Shown piece after piece: positions 1 to 7,668 of a DNA stretch of 30,002 nucleotides (its first letter is position 1; each line of letters begins with the position of its first letter). The notes below the pieces were generated by a model, which was not told where the DNA came from, searched no databases, and was given only the letters and a program-made list of their open reading frames with translations. Position numbers and translations under genes: made by a program. This stretch comes from JAXLWB01 sp046328715 (GTDB taxonomy: Bacteria > Chloroflexota > Anaerolineae > Caldilineales > Caldilineaceae), in NCBI GenBank assembly GCA_046328715.1, contig JAXLWB010000075.1, positions 1 through 30,002 on the forward strand, given 5' to 3'.

Positions 1-390
1 CCTGGCTGGTTTGTTAGAACGCAAGATCCGATTACGCTGGCGGACAGCGAGCCCGAGCCTGATGTGTGTGTGATCAAGGGTAACCCACGCCAATATGCGC
101 AACAACATCCGCAGGCAACTGACGTTGGGCTGGTGGTTGAGATTTCAGATTCATCCTTAGGGAAAGATCGAGGATCAAAAAAGCGTATTTATGCCCACGC
201 TGGAATTCCGCTCTATTGGATTGTTAGCCTGATCGATCGCTGGATCGAGGTGTACAGCAACCCAACCTGGATCGATGACGAGGTCGATTATCAAAAGCAT
301 CAGGTTTATAGGGCTGAAGAGCAGATAACAATTGCTATTGACGAAACCGTGCTGGGAACAATACAAGTACGTGAACTATTGCCTGACTGA
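1..390 (+). CDS. Uma2-family (DUF820) endonuclease-like protein, 5' end outside window
   Basis: The frame is open from the first base of the window, so the N-terminus is missing; 129 residues are visible. They show the Uma2/DUF820 pattern: a Pro-Asp strand (EPEPDVCVIKG), a second acidic strand (LVVEISDSS), a Lys-rich segment (KKRIYAHAGIPLYWIV) and a C-terminal part with E-x-Y. This family has a PD-(D/E)xK nuclease fold and is very abundant in Chloroflexota and cyanobacteria; its cellular role is poorly known. The Asp, Glu and Lys expected of the active site all appear present. The stop lies 8 bases before the next start, so it may be co-transcribed with the NifU-like gene. Family call is firm; function is not. 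Confidence 0.85.
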   Translation, partial: PGWFVRTQDPITLADSEPEPDVCVIKGNPRQYAQQHPQATDVGLVVEISDSSLGKDRGSKKRIYAHAGIPLYWIVSLIDRWIEVYSNPTWIDDEVDYQKHQVYRAEEQITIAIDETVLGTIQVRELLPD

Positions 391-398
391 GTGCGTGA

Positions 399-716
399 AT
401 GAATCCTTCTAGAATCGAAGAGTTGACTGAACAAAATCGTTTAATCGAAAAGATCCAAACTGTCCTGAATGGGTACCGCCCAACCCTCTATATAGATGGG
501 GGCGACGTTCAGGTTTTAAAAATTGATGAAAAAGGCATTGTCCATCTCAAAATGATGGGTGCCTGTATTGATTGCCCGATCAGCTTATTGACCATGAAAT
601 TGGGCATTCAGCGTCTTTTGAAAGAAAATTTTCCTGATATTGTCAAAGGCGTGAATGCCATCACAGATATTGAACTTTCAGCACTTTATAACCGACCCAC
701 ACCCGCAACACAATAA
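399..716 (+). CDS. NifU C-terminal-domain Fe-S scaffold protein
   Basis: A 105-residue protein matching the stand-alone NifU C-terminal domain (Nfu type), which holds a labile 4Fe-4S cluster and passes it to apo-proteins in the cytosol. The key motif GACIDCP places the two cluster-binding cysteines at C56 and C59, and the segment before it (LYIDGGDVQVLKI) fits the family's first strand and helix. Length is normal for single-domain Nfu proteins. Position 57 is Ile and 58 Asp where Ser-Gly is more usual, which is mild variation. Its stop codon runs directly into an inverted heptamer repeat. Three Fe-S (radical SAM) genes lie downstream, so a supply role is possible but unproven. Confidence 0.9.
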   Translation: MNPSRIEELTEQNRLIEKIQTVLNGYRPTLYIDGGDVQVLKIDEKGIVHLKMMGACIDCPISLLTMKLGIQRLLKENFPDIVKGVNAITDIELSALYNRPTPATQ

Positions 717-787
717 TCTCTGATCTCTTAATCTCTAATCTCGTTGTTGAATGAGATAGAGATTTGGGGATTAAGAGATTGGGAGAT
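715..787. repeat. Inverted heptamer-type repeat between nifU-like and rhodanese genes
   Basis: The left arm (715-742) is pyrimidine-rich, made of variants of AATCTCT; the right arm (753-787) is its purine-rich complement, variants of AGAGATT. Together they can form a long imperfect hairpin. The left arm includes the last bases of the upstream stop codon, and the right arm contains GGGAG at 781-785, which is well placed as the Shine-Dalgarno sequence for an ATG at 792. No T-run follows, so it is not a classical terminator. Confidence 0.75.
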
Positions 788-791
788 GATT

Positions 792-1151
792 ATGCCCAAC
801 CCCTTTGGCGCGCCAGAGATTAGCACGCGCGACGTTGATGCAAAAGTAAAATCAGGCCAGAAGTTTGTCTGGCTCGATGTACGTGAGCCCTACGAATTTG
901 CCAGTGCCGCAATTGCAAACACAAATATATCGCGAGTGCCGATCAGCCGATTGGCCCAAGAAGGACCTGATGCCCTTCCCACTGAAGCACAAGACAAAAA
1001 TACCGAGATTGTGGTCAGTTGTCATCATGGTGGACGCAGCGCTCAAGTGGTAGCCTGGTTGCGCCAACAAGGTTGGACCAATGTACTCAACATGGACGGC
1101 GGTATTGACGCCTGGGCCAGAGAAGTAGATCCGTCAGTAGGGAGATATTGA
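792..1151 (+). CDS. Single-domain rhodanese-like sulfurtransferase
   Basis: A 119-residue rhodanese domain. The conserved DVREPYEF strand-turn is at residues 29-36 and the active-site loop CHHGGR begins at Cys77, the expected persulfide-carrying cysteine; the C-terminal NMDGGIDAW is the usual rhodanese ending. Such proteins move sulfane sulfur or detoxify thiosulfate/cyanide; the substrate cannot be told from sequence. I chose the ATG at 792 because GGGAG lies 6 bases upstream; the frame is open further up (to 744) but that part is heptamer repeat, not conserved protein. It follows a Nfu-like Fe-S scaffold gene, which fits a sulfur/Fe-S theme. Confidence 0.9.
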   Translation: MPNPFGAPEISTRDVDAKVKSGQKFVWLDVREPYEFASAAIANTNISRVPISRLAQEGPDALPTEAQDKNTEIVVSCHHGGRSAQVVAWLRQQGWTNVLNMDGGIDAWAREVDPSVGRY

Positions 1152-1155
1152 GTTG

Positions 1156-1238
1156 TTACGAATTACGAATTACGAATTACGAGAGGGTAAATACCTTCTT
1201 GATTACGTAACTCGTAAATTTCATAATTCGTAAATCTC
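1156..1238. repeat. ATTACGA heptamer tandem repeat with inverted arm
   Basis: From 1156 to 1183 the 7-bp unit ATTACGA is repeated about four times; from 1201 to 1238 degenerate complementary units (TCGTAAT/TCGTAAA type) form the opposite arm. The element fills almost the whole gap between the rhodanese and the first radical SAM gene. AAGGAG at 1239-1244, just after the element, is the likely ribosome binding site of the next gene (ATG at 1256). Confidence 0.8.
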
Positions 1239-1255
1239 AAGGAGATAATATTTCT

Positions 1256-2745
1256 ATGCGTGTTGCACTGATCGTGGAAATTCCGTTTGCCGATCGATAC
1301 GCGCACAACTGCTCATCTCGGGTTGGCCTATTTGGCCATGATAAAGTGAACGTCGTGGTGACCAAGTGATGGTCTTCGACTGCGATGTAGAGAAGCAACC
1401 GGTCACCGAATTTATCCAGGAATTCAAGCCCGATGTAATTGGAATTACTGCCAACACCCCGCAGGTCAAACAAGCCTGGCGCACTGCCAAACAGATCAAG
1501 GAAGTTCATGATTGTCCGATTGTGTTGGGGGGACCGCATGTTAGCGTGTTGCCCGAAGAGAGCTGCGAAAAGCCCTACGTAGACGTCGTTGTGCGTGGCG
1601 AAGGCGAAGAAACCTGGATCGACATCTGCAATCGCGTTGAAGCCTACCTCAAGGATCAGCCAGAATTTCACAATGATGCCTTCATGCACCCTGAAAACGA
1701 AATCTTCAAGGATTGCCTGGGCATCACCTACAAGACCAGCGATGGGCAAATCCACAATAACCCGGATCGCACTCCCATTGCCGACTTGGACAGCCTGCCC
1801 TGGCCTGCCTATCACCTCTTCAAGATGGATCGCTACACCAATCTGCAACCGGCCACCGACCATGTCGATGGCGCACGCAGCTTTAGCATCCTCACCAGCC
1901 GTGGTTGCCCTTATCGCTGTACCTTCTGCTCGCAGAGCATCATGCCGATCAAGTGGCGCAGCCGTAGTGCTGAAAGTGTGTTGGCCGAATGGCGACACCT
2001 GGTCGAAGACTTTGATGCTCAAGAGATTGGCGTTCTCGACGACAGTGCCAATATTCGTGTCAAGCGGTTGGAAGAGATTGCCAGCTTGTTGATCGAGAAT
2101 AATCTCAACCATGTGCCCTGGATCTTTGTCAACGGCATTCGTGCCAATCTCGCCAGCAAGGAGCTTCTCTCCTTGCTCAAGAAGGCAGGGCTCAAGCGCA
2201 CTGCCTTTGGCGTTGAGACTGGCGACCCCGAGATCATGAAGAGCATCGACAAGAAGATCGACATGGACACGATCCGTGCCGCCTTCAAGAATGCCAAGGA
2301 AGTCAATCTGGAAACGATTGGCTTCTTCATCATCGGCTTGCCCGGCGAAACGCGTGAAGCGATGCAACGCACCATTGACTTTGCCATCGAACTCGATCCG
2401 ATGATCGCCAACTTCTCGATGATGACGCCCTATCCGGGTACCAAGGTATATGAGATTGTCAAACGCCAGGGACGCTTCCTGATCAACGACTGGGAAGATT
2501 ATGTCTTCTTCGAACAACAGGCGCGCTACGAAATGGGCGAGATGACCGCCGAACTGGTCGAAGAAATGTACCGCAAAGCCTATCGTAGCTTCTATTTGCG
2601 CCCCAGCCCCGTGATCCGCCGCCTCAAAACCAAGGACTTCTGGCTCAATCTGCCGCGCAACATGCGCATCGCCCTGCGTACCTTTGTGCCCAAGAAAGAG
2701 AAAACCGGTCTGCGCAAAGCGGTCGAGGCGGAAGGTGCCATTTAA
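1256..2745 (+). CDS. B12-binding-domain radical SAM protein (N-terminus frame-disrupted)
   Basis: The radical SAM motif GCPYRCTFC (C-x3-C-x2-C) is at 1906-1932 and is preceded by a cobalamin-binding Rossmann-like domain (DVIGITANTP, VLGGPHVSVLPEE). This is the architecture of B12-dependent radical SAM enzymes (BchE/HpnJ-like), which often do C-methylations or rearrangements on lipids or natural products. An ATG at 1256 with AAGGAG upstream starts MRVALIVEIPFADRYAH, but the frame changes near 1307 and again near 1344; removing one A at each restores a continuous 495-residue protein containing the expected HLGLAYLA and RGDQVMVFD segments. As it stands, only a 459-residue product from a GTG at 1366 would be read, lacking the start of the B12 domain. 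It is a tandem paralogue of the next gene. Substrate unknown. Confidence 0.85.
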
Positions 2746-2748
2746 TGT

Positions 2749-2771
2749 AGAACAAGATAGTTTCTTGTTCT
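2749..2771. other. Perfect 9-bp inverted repeat in the leader of the second radical SAM gene
   Basis: AGAACAAGA (2749-2757) and TCTTGTTCT (2763-2771) are exact complements around a 5-base loop, just after the stop of the first radical SAM gene and 73 bases before the next start. There is no T-run, so it could be an mRNA-processing or protein-binding hairpin rather than a terminator. Confidence 0.55.
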
Positions 2772-2844
2772 CTTGGGAAAACGGCACCTCAAGCACAAAT
2801 CGGTATCGTCGAGTCGCAAACATGTCAAGAGGAAACTTACCTAC

Positions 2845-4320
2845 ATGCGAATTATTCTAGCCTCGCCCGAAGCCAAAGTATGGAGTTCACGTAAGCACAT
2901 CCCGTTGGGATTGGGCTATCTGGCCGCTGTGCTGCGCGAGGGGGGCCATGACTGCATGATCTACGATGCCGCCATCGAAGATTATCCAGTAGACTACTAC
3001 CTGGATCGGGCCGAGGCCGCTGGCAAGCCCTATGATCTGATCGGCGTCACTGCCACCACACCACTGATTCCCGATGCTTGGGAAATGGCCAAGGCGGCAA
3101 AGAAGCGCGGGTTGACCACCGTTTTGGGTGGCCCTCACCTGACGATCATGCCGTTGGAGTCGCTACAATCACCGCACGATCAATATGTGGACTATGTGTT
3201 CAAGGGTGAGGCCGAGTACAGCTTCCTGGAGTTGATCAATACGCTAGAAGCTGGAAAGAAGCCGGAAATCATTCCTGGCATTCACTTCAAACATCGCCGC
3301 CACGGCAGCGAGGAGATTGTCGAAAGCCCAGAAAGCCCGATGATTCCCGATTTGGACGCCTTGCCTTTCCCAGCGCACGATCTCTTCAAAATCGACAAAT
3401 ATACCAATCTGCAGCCGCTGACCGATGGCCTCGATCCGCACGCCCGCAGTTTCACCATCCTCACCAGCCGTGGCTGTCCCTACAAATGCACCTTCTGCTC
3501 GAAACCCGTCACTGGTGATACCTGGCGGGCACGCTCAGTGGAGAGCGTCGTACAGGAGTGGAAGTGGTTGGTGCGTGGCCTCGGTGCCACCGAAATCGGT
3601 GTGACGGATGACATCTGGAACTTAAAGCTGCCACGAGCCAAAGAACTCTGCCGCCGCCTGATCGAAGAAGGGCTTAACACTGTGCCGTGGACGACCGTCC
3701 ATGGCATGAAGGTCAACCATACCGATCTCGAACTCTTCCAACTGATGAAGGCTGCCGGCTGTAAGCGGGTAGGTTTTGGCGTAGAAAATGGCGATGAGAA
3801 CATGTTGCGCAACGTGATCCGCAAAGGCCAGTCGATTGCCCAGGTGCGTGAAGCGTTTGCCAACGCCAAGGCCGCCAATCTACAGACGATGGGCTTCTTT
3901 ATCTTCGGTATGCCCGGTGACAACGAAGAGACGATGGAGAAGACCATCCAACTGGCGCTCGAACTGGACCCCAAACTGGCCCACTTTATGCTCGCTGCCC
4001 CATTCCCTGGCACCGTGATGTACGACCAGATCCAGGAAGGCGGTCACGTTTTTGCTGACAATTGGGGCGACTTTGCCATTCAAGACGCCAAAGTCCGTTT
4101 CTCCATGCGCGAGAATTACGATCCCGACATGGTGGTCAAAAAGTGGCGTGAAGCCTATCGTCGCTTCTATCTCTACCGGCCAGAGCGCGTTTGGGAAAAG
4201 ATGACAATGAAGGAAAACTGGACCAATCTGCCCAACACCTTTGCCCAGGTCAAACGGTTCTTTATCGGTAGCAAGGATCAGGAAGCACCGCCAGAGAAGG
4301 TCGGCAAGGTTGCAGCATAG
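2845..4320 (+). CDS. B12-binding-domain radical SAM protein
   Basis: A 491-residue protein. Residues 1-150 form the cobalamin-binding domain (IPLGLGYLAAVLREGGHD, DLIGVTATTP, VLGGPHLTIMP); the radical SAM core has GCPYKCTFC with cysteines at 211, 215 and 218; a C-terminal helical domain ends with RRFYLYRPERVWEKM. It aligns along its length with the preceding gene (shared blocks such as KYTNLQP and SFTILTSRGCPYKCTFC), so the two arose by duplication. Start at 2845 was chosen because MRIILASPEAKVW begins the B12 domain and AAGAGGA lies about 12 bases upstream; the open frame upstream looks like leader. Homologous families act on membrane lipids, pigments or secondary metabolites; the substrate here is unknown. 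A strong terminator follows. Confidence 0.92.
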   Translation: MRIILASPEAKVWSSRKHIPLGLGYLAAVLREGGHDCMIYDAAIEDYPVDYYLDRAEAAGKPYDLIGVTATTPLIPDAWEMAKAAKKRGLTTVLGGPHLTIMPLESLQSPHDQYVDYVFKGEAEYSFLELINTLEAGKKPEIIPGIHFKHRRHGSEEIVESPESPMIPDLDALPFPAHDLFKIDKYTNLQPLTDGLDPHARSFTILTSRGCPYKCTFCSKPVTGDTWRARSVESVVQEWKWLVRGLGATEIGVTDDIWNLKLPRAKELCRRLIEEGLNTVPWTTVHGMKVNHTDLELFQLMKAAGCKRVGFGVENGDENMLRNVIRKGQSIAQVREAFANAKAANLQTMGFFIFGMPGDNEETMEKTIQLALELDPKLAHFMLAAPFPGTVMYDQIQEGGHVFADNWGDFAIQDAKVRFSMRENYDPDMVVKKWREAYRRFYLYRPERVWEKMTMKENWTNLPNTFAQVKRFFIGSKDQEAPPEKVGKVAA

Positions 4321-4346
4321 CCGATGCGCTCAAGTTATGATACACT

Positions 4347-4382
4347 AAAGCCCGCTGCACGTATCGTGTTAGCGGGCTTTTT
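4347..4382 (+). terminator. Rho-independent terminator after the tandem B12-radical SAM genes
   Basis: AAAGCCCGCT (4347-4356) pairs exactly with AGCGGGCTTT (4371-4380), with extra CACG/CGTG pairing inside the loop, followed by a short T-run (4378-4382). It ends the transcript of the two paralogues and separates them from the third radical SAM gene. Confidence 0.9.
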
Positions 4383-4480
4383 GTGAGTTTGTTGTTATTA
4401 GAAGTAACTGAAAGACTCGTGATTAGCCTACGCCAAGTTCGATATACGGCAGAGGAGGTAATCATTGAGGATGCTACCCA

Positions 4481-5563
4481 ATGATCGGACTCATTCCTAA
4501 ACTACCTCTCTACTGGTCATTTCGCACCTTTGGTTTCCCGGCCATCAAACCCTTTTCGGTTGTAATCAGCGTGAGCTATCGCTGTAATAGCAAGTGCCGC
4601 ACCTGTGATGTCTGGCGCAAGCCAAACGATGATCTCACGCTCGCAGAGTGGGACAGGGTCTTTGCCAACCTGGGCACTGCACCCTTTTACATGACCTTCA
4701 CAGGCGGTGAACCCTTCTTGCGCAGTGACCTGGATGACCTAGTGATCAGTGGCTACAAACACTGCAAACCGGAAGTGATCACCATCCCCACCAACGGCAT
4801 GTTGACCGAACGCATCATCGAGAAAGTGGCCCGTATCTGTCGCGAGTGCCCAACCAGCAACATCGGCATCAACCTGAGCCTGGATGGCCTTGAGGACGAG
4901 CATGACGATATTCGGGGCGTCGAGGGCAATTGGAAGCTCTCGATAGAGACCTGGCAGCGCCTCAAGGAGCTACAGAAAGAGTATAAGAATCTGGTGCTGA
5001 CGGTTCATACGGTGATCAGTCGCTTTAACGTTCACCGTTTCAAGGCCATTCAAGAAGGGTTGAAATTCCTCCAGCCTGATTCGTACATTACCGAAGTGGC
5101 GGAGGAGCGGGTAGAACTGGATACCGTCGGCTGGGGCATCACCCCCAGGCCAAATGACTATGACGAGATCGCTGATTTTCTAAGCCAGCAGGCCAAACAA
5201 GCCCCGGCCAAGGGCATCGCCCGCTTTACCCAAGCCTTCCGTGCTCAATACTACCAGCTTGCCAAACGTGTCCTCCACGAGCGCGACCAGGTGATTCCTT
5301 GCTACGCTGGCTGGGCAAGTGCCCACATCGCACCGAATGGCGATCTGTGGAGCTGTTGCATCCGCGCCGAAAGTGTGGGTAACTTGCGCCAACATAACTA
5401 CGACATCGTCCCCATCTGGCGTTCGCAAGCCATGGAACAGATGCGTGGCAGCATCAAACGCAAAGAGTGCGCCTGCCCGATGGCCAATGCCAACTACGCC
5501 AACATGTTGCTCCACCCACCCACGGTGATTAAAGTGATGGGCGATGTGGTGCGTAGCACATAA
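4481..5563 (+). CDS. Radical SAM protein with SPASM-like C-terminal cysteines
   Basis: A 360-residue protein with the radical SAM motif CNSKCRTC (C35, C39, C42) close to the N-terminus, the GGEPFLR glycine-rich SAM-binding strand and a LSLDGLEDEHDDIRG block. The C-terminal third has clustered cysteines (CYAGWASAHIAPNGDLWSCC, then CACP), as in SPASM/Twitch proteins that bind one or two auxiliary Fe-S clusters. Members of this broad group modify peptides, sugars or cofactors. Unlike its two neighbours it lacks a B12 domain. TTGAGG sits about 10 bases before ATG 4481. The last codons (5530-5556) lie in a 27-bp direct repeat found again at 6269-6295. Fold is certain; substrate unknown. Confidence 0.9.
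   Translation: MIGLIPKLPLYWSFRTFGFPAIKPFSVVISVSYRCNSKCRTCDVWRKPNDDLTLAEWDRVFANLGTAPFYMTFTGGEPFLRSDLDDLVISGYKHCKPEVITIPTNGMLTERIIEKVARICRECPTSNIGINLSLDGLEDEHDDIRGVEGNWKLSIETWQRLKELQKEYKNLVLTVHTVISRFNVHRFKAIQEGLKFLQPDSYITEVAEERVELDTVGWGITPRPNDYDEIADFLSQQAKQAPAKGIARFTQAFRAQYYQLAKRVLHERDQVIPCYAGWASAHIAPNGDLWSCCIRAESVGNLRQHNYDIVPIWRSQAMEQMRGSIKRKECACPMANANYANMLLHPPTVIKVMGDVVRST
5530..5556 (+). repeat. 27-bp direct repeat, copy 1 (end of third radical SAM gene)
   Basis: The 27 bases at 5530-5556 recur exactly at 6269-6295, 739 bases downstream. They encode the residues KVMGDVVR at the end of the third radical SAM protein. The flanks on both sides differ between copies. Confidence 0.9.
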
Positions 5564-5679
5564 TGCGTTGTGTATCGTCTCGTTACGGGTTAGGACGTGA
5601 GCAGAATCAGAAGTACCGCAAATAGGTTTTTTTCATACATTTAAAAGGGTCGGAACAAACATTTCTAGACTGAAATTTT

Positions 5680-6302
5680 ATGCGCTGGTTATTTCTTACG
5701 ATTGCTGCAATCCTGGTGATTGTCAGCATCACTGCCTTCGATATTTACAACTTTTCTTTACGTGATGATGCACAGCTTGCTGATGTCGCTATCGTGCTTG
5801 GCGCAGGCACGAAGGGGGATCAACCGCCACCGGTCTTTGCAGAACGGATCAATCATGCGATTGAACTCTACAAAGCTGGCACGGTAAAAAAGTTGATCAT
5901 GACTGGTGGAAACGGTGCGAATGGTTACAGCGAGGGCTGGGTTGCGCGCAAAATTATGCAATTGCACGAGGTGTAAAACCAGAAGATGTACTGATCGAAG
6001 AGATCTCCCGCACAACCTACGAAAATCTGGTTGAGGCACAGAAACTGATGCAGCAGCATAGTTTTCGTAGTGCGCTGATTGTGAGCGATCCTTGCATATG
6101 AAGCGATCGATGACGATGGCGTCGAATTTGGGAATAGACGCACGTACGTCACCGACACGAACTACACTCTATCGCAGTTGGCGCACAGTTGCCTTTTTTG
6201 TTGCGTGAAACCTATCAATTCAGTTGGTACCAACTTGCGAATTTGTTTGGGATGGCTGCACAGATGAATAAAGTGATGGGCGATGTGGTGCGTAGTTCCT
6301 AG
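5680..6302 (+). pseudogene. Broken YdcF-like (DUF218) membrane-associated protein
   Basis: The first 98 residues have an N-terminal membrane helix followed by DUF218/YdcF hallmarks (DVAIVLGAGTKGDQPPPVFAERINHAIELYK, LIMTGG split over positions 5770-5920). The family fold continues in other frames: ARGVKPEDVLIEEISRTTYENL after a lost base near 5950, a SDPLHMKRSM-type segment after a lost T near 6094, and LPFLLRETYQF after a third shift near 6188. The gene is therefore interrupted at three places in about 620 bases. The last codons, which in frame read KVMGDVVRSS, come from the second copy of the 27-bp repeat shared with the upstream gene. YdcF-type proteins are linked to envelope processes (for example SanA and ElyC). 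Decay or sequencing indels both possible. Confidence 0.75.
6269..6295 (+). repeat. 27-bp direct repeat, copy 2 (end of ydcF-like pseudogene)
   Basis: Exact copy of 5530-5556, again read as KVMGDVVR before a stop codon (TAG at 6300-6302). It lies just upstream of the SMP-30-like gene. Confidence 0.9.
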
Positions 6303-6315
6303 AAGGATTAGAATA

Positions 6316-7221
6316 ATGTCCTGGCAATTTGAACAAATGGTTCCTCCCATCGAACTGACAGAAGGTCCTGCCTGGGATGGCAGCGGGTTACTCTTTACCA
6401 ACATTCCCAAGAGCCGCATCCTGCGCTGGGATCCGGCAACGCAGCAACTGAGCGAGTTCCGCACCGGCACCAATCGCTGCAACGGCTTGATGTTTGACCA
6501 CGAAGGACAATTGTACGGCTGTGAAGGGGGCTGGCCAGAGACGCCGGAGATTGGTAGACGCATCGTCCGCTATGAGACAGATGGCAGCACTACAGTGATC
6601 TGTGATCGTTATCAGGGCAAACGCTTCAACAGTCCAAACGACCTGGCGATTGACCAGCAAGGCCGCATCTGGTTCACCGATCCACGCTATGGTGAGATGC
6701 GCCATGACATGGAGTTGGAGCACGAGTCGATCTACCGTGTCGATCCGCTGCTCGGTGGCGGTTGGGCAGAACCAGTACGTGTTACCTTTGACACCACTGC
6801 CCCCAATGGCTTGCTAGTCTCTCCCGATCAGAAGCGGCTCTACGTCGCCCAGAGCAAATATGGCGACGGGCAAAAACGTGAGCTGCGCGCCTATCCCATC
6901 CTCGAAGATGGCTCATTAGGCCAGCATCAAGTGCTGCATAATTTTTATCCGCACCGTGGCATCGATGGCATGTGTCTTGACACCGAAGGCAACCTTGTCG
7001 CCACTGCCGGTTGGGAAGTGAGTGGACCGGGTGGGATGATCTACGTTTTTGCGCCGAATGGGCGTGTATTGGAAACTCATCCAGTCCCTTGTGAACGCCC
7101 TACCAATTGCACCTTTGGCGATGCAGATCTACGTACGCTCTATGTCACTTCGATTCAAGGTCATCTTTTACGGGCAAGAACGGAGCGGCAGGGACTATTG
7201 AATTTTCCGAAGTTGAGATAG
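6316..7221 (+). CDS. SMP-30/gluconolactonase/LRE-like sugar lactonase
   Basis: A 301-residue six-bladed beta-propeller protein of the SMP-30 family, which hydrolyses sugar lactones using one divalent metal ion. Likely metal ligands, by comparison with human SMP30, are E16 (LTEGPAW), N164 (TAPNGLLVSPDQKRLYV) and D217 (RGIDGM); N108 in NSPNDLA fits the substrate-binding asparagine. There is no signal peptide, so it is probably cytosolic. Start at ATG 6316 is supported by AGAAGGA 8-14 bases upstream. The next gene (COX11-like) begins one base after its stop, so they are probably co-transcribed although functionally unrelated. The exact lactone is unknown. Confidence 0.9.
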   Translation: MSWQFEQMVPPIELTEGPAWDGSGLLFTNIPKSRILRWDPATQQLSEFRTGTNRCNGLMFDHEGQLYGCEGGWPETPEIGRRIVRYETDGSTTVICDRYQGKRFNSPNDLAIDQQGRIWFTDPRYGEMRHDMELEHESIYRVDPLLGGGWAEPVRVTFDTTAPNGLLVSPDQKRLYVAQSKYGDGQKRELRAYPILEDGSLGQHQVLHNFYPHRGIDGMCLDTEGNLVATAGWEVSGPGGMIYVFAPNGRVLETHPVPCERPTNCTFGDADLRTLYVTSIQGHLLRARTERQGLLNFPKLR

Positions 7222-7222
7222 T

Positions 7223-7639
7223 ATGAAACGACGTTATCTTATTTTTTTTATTGCTGTCCTGGTTTTGGCGTTGATTGGGGTAGGCGTCATTGTTTTCTCA
7301 TCGCGCAACAGTGTGACAATTCATTTTACCCTTAAAACCGATCAACCGCTAGAGATTGCGATCAGCGAACCTGAAATGAAGGCAACCCCAGGTGACACCA
7401 AACGTGTGATCTACCGTGTGAAAAACCCTGGCACCGAACCGCGCAACGTGATTGCCTCGCTCGAGTACGAGCCAACTAGCTCAGAATTTCAAGTTCGCCT
7501 CTTTCAAACCGACTGTGGCAAATGGACCTTGATCAATCCTGGAGAGACGGTCGAATTCGAGACGGTGTTTAGTATTCTACCGGCCGGCCCGTTTGGCTCT
7601 GACCAAATTACGTTACGCCATGTTTTTGCGAAGCCGTAG
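7223..7639 (+). CDS. COX11/CtaG-like protein lacking the Cys-x-Cys copper site
   Basis: A 138-residue protein with an N-terminal membrane helix (residues 5-25) and one extracytoplasmic immunoglobulin-like domain. The domain follows the COX11/CtaG pattern, which in other organisms delivers copper to the CuB site of cytochrome oxidase: TPGDTKRVIYRVKNPG, then LINPGETVEFETVF, then ITLRHVF. Canonical COX11 carries a CFCF copper motif just before the PGE segment; here the aligned residues are TDCG, leaving a single Cys98. It is followed 23 bases later by a SCO gene, another oxidase copper chaperone, which supports the family assignment. Whether it still handles copper is open. Could also be called a DUF with COX11-like fold. 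Confidence 0.65.
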   Translation: MKRRYLIFFIAVLVLALIGVGVIVFSSRNSVTIHFTLKTDQPLEIAISEPEMKATPGDTKRVIYRVKNPGTEPRNVIASLEYEPTSSEFQVRLFQTDCGKWTLINPGETVEFETVFSILPAGPFGSDQITLRHVFAKP

Positions 7640-7640
7640 T

Positions 7641-7668
7641 AATGGTGAATGGTTAACGGTTAATGATT
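7641..7668 (+). repeat. Four heptamers spanning the start codon of the SCO gene
   Basis: The gap and first codons consist of four consecutive 7-bp units, AATGGTG then AATGGTT, followed by AACGGTT and AATGATT. The ATG of the SCO gene (7663) lies in the fourth unit, so the first two codons of the protein are repeat-derived. Confidence 0.7.

Noticed and set aside
744..791. Upstream extension of the rhodanese frame
   Set aside because: The extra residues are encoded by the repeat arm and the ribosome binding site fits ATG 792.
1237..2823. 528-codon open frame on the minus strand opposite the first radical SAM gene
   Set aside because: Its translation has no recognisable domain, and the plus strand encodes an obvious radical SAM protein; it is an antisense shadow produced by codon bias.
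2773..2844. Upstream extension of the second radical SAM gene
   Set aside because: The Lys/Ser-rich extension is not expected; the B12 domain begins at ATG 2845.
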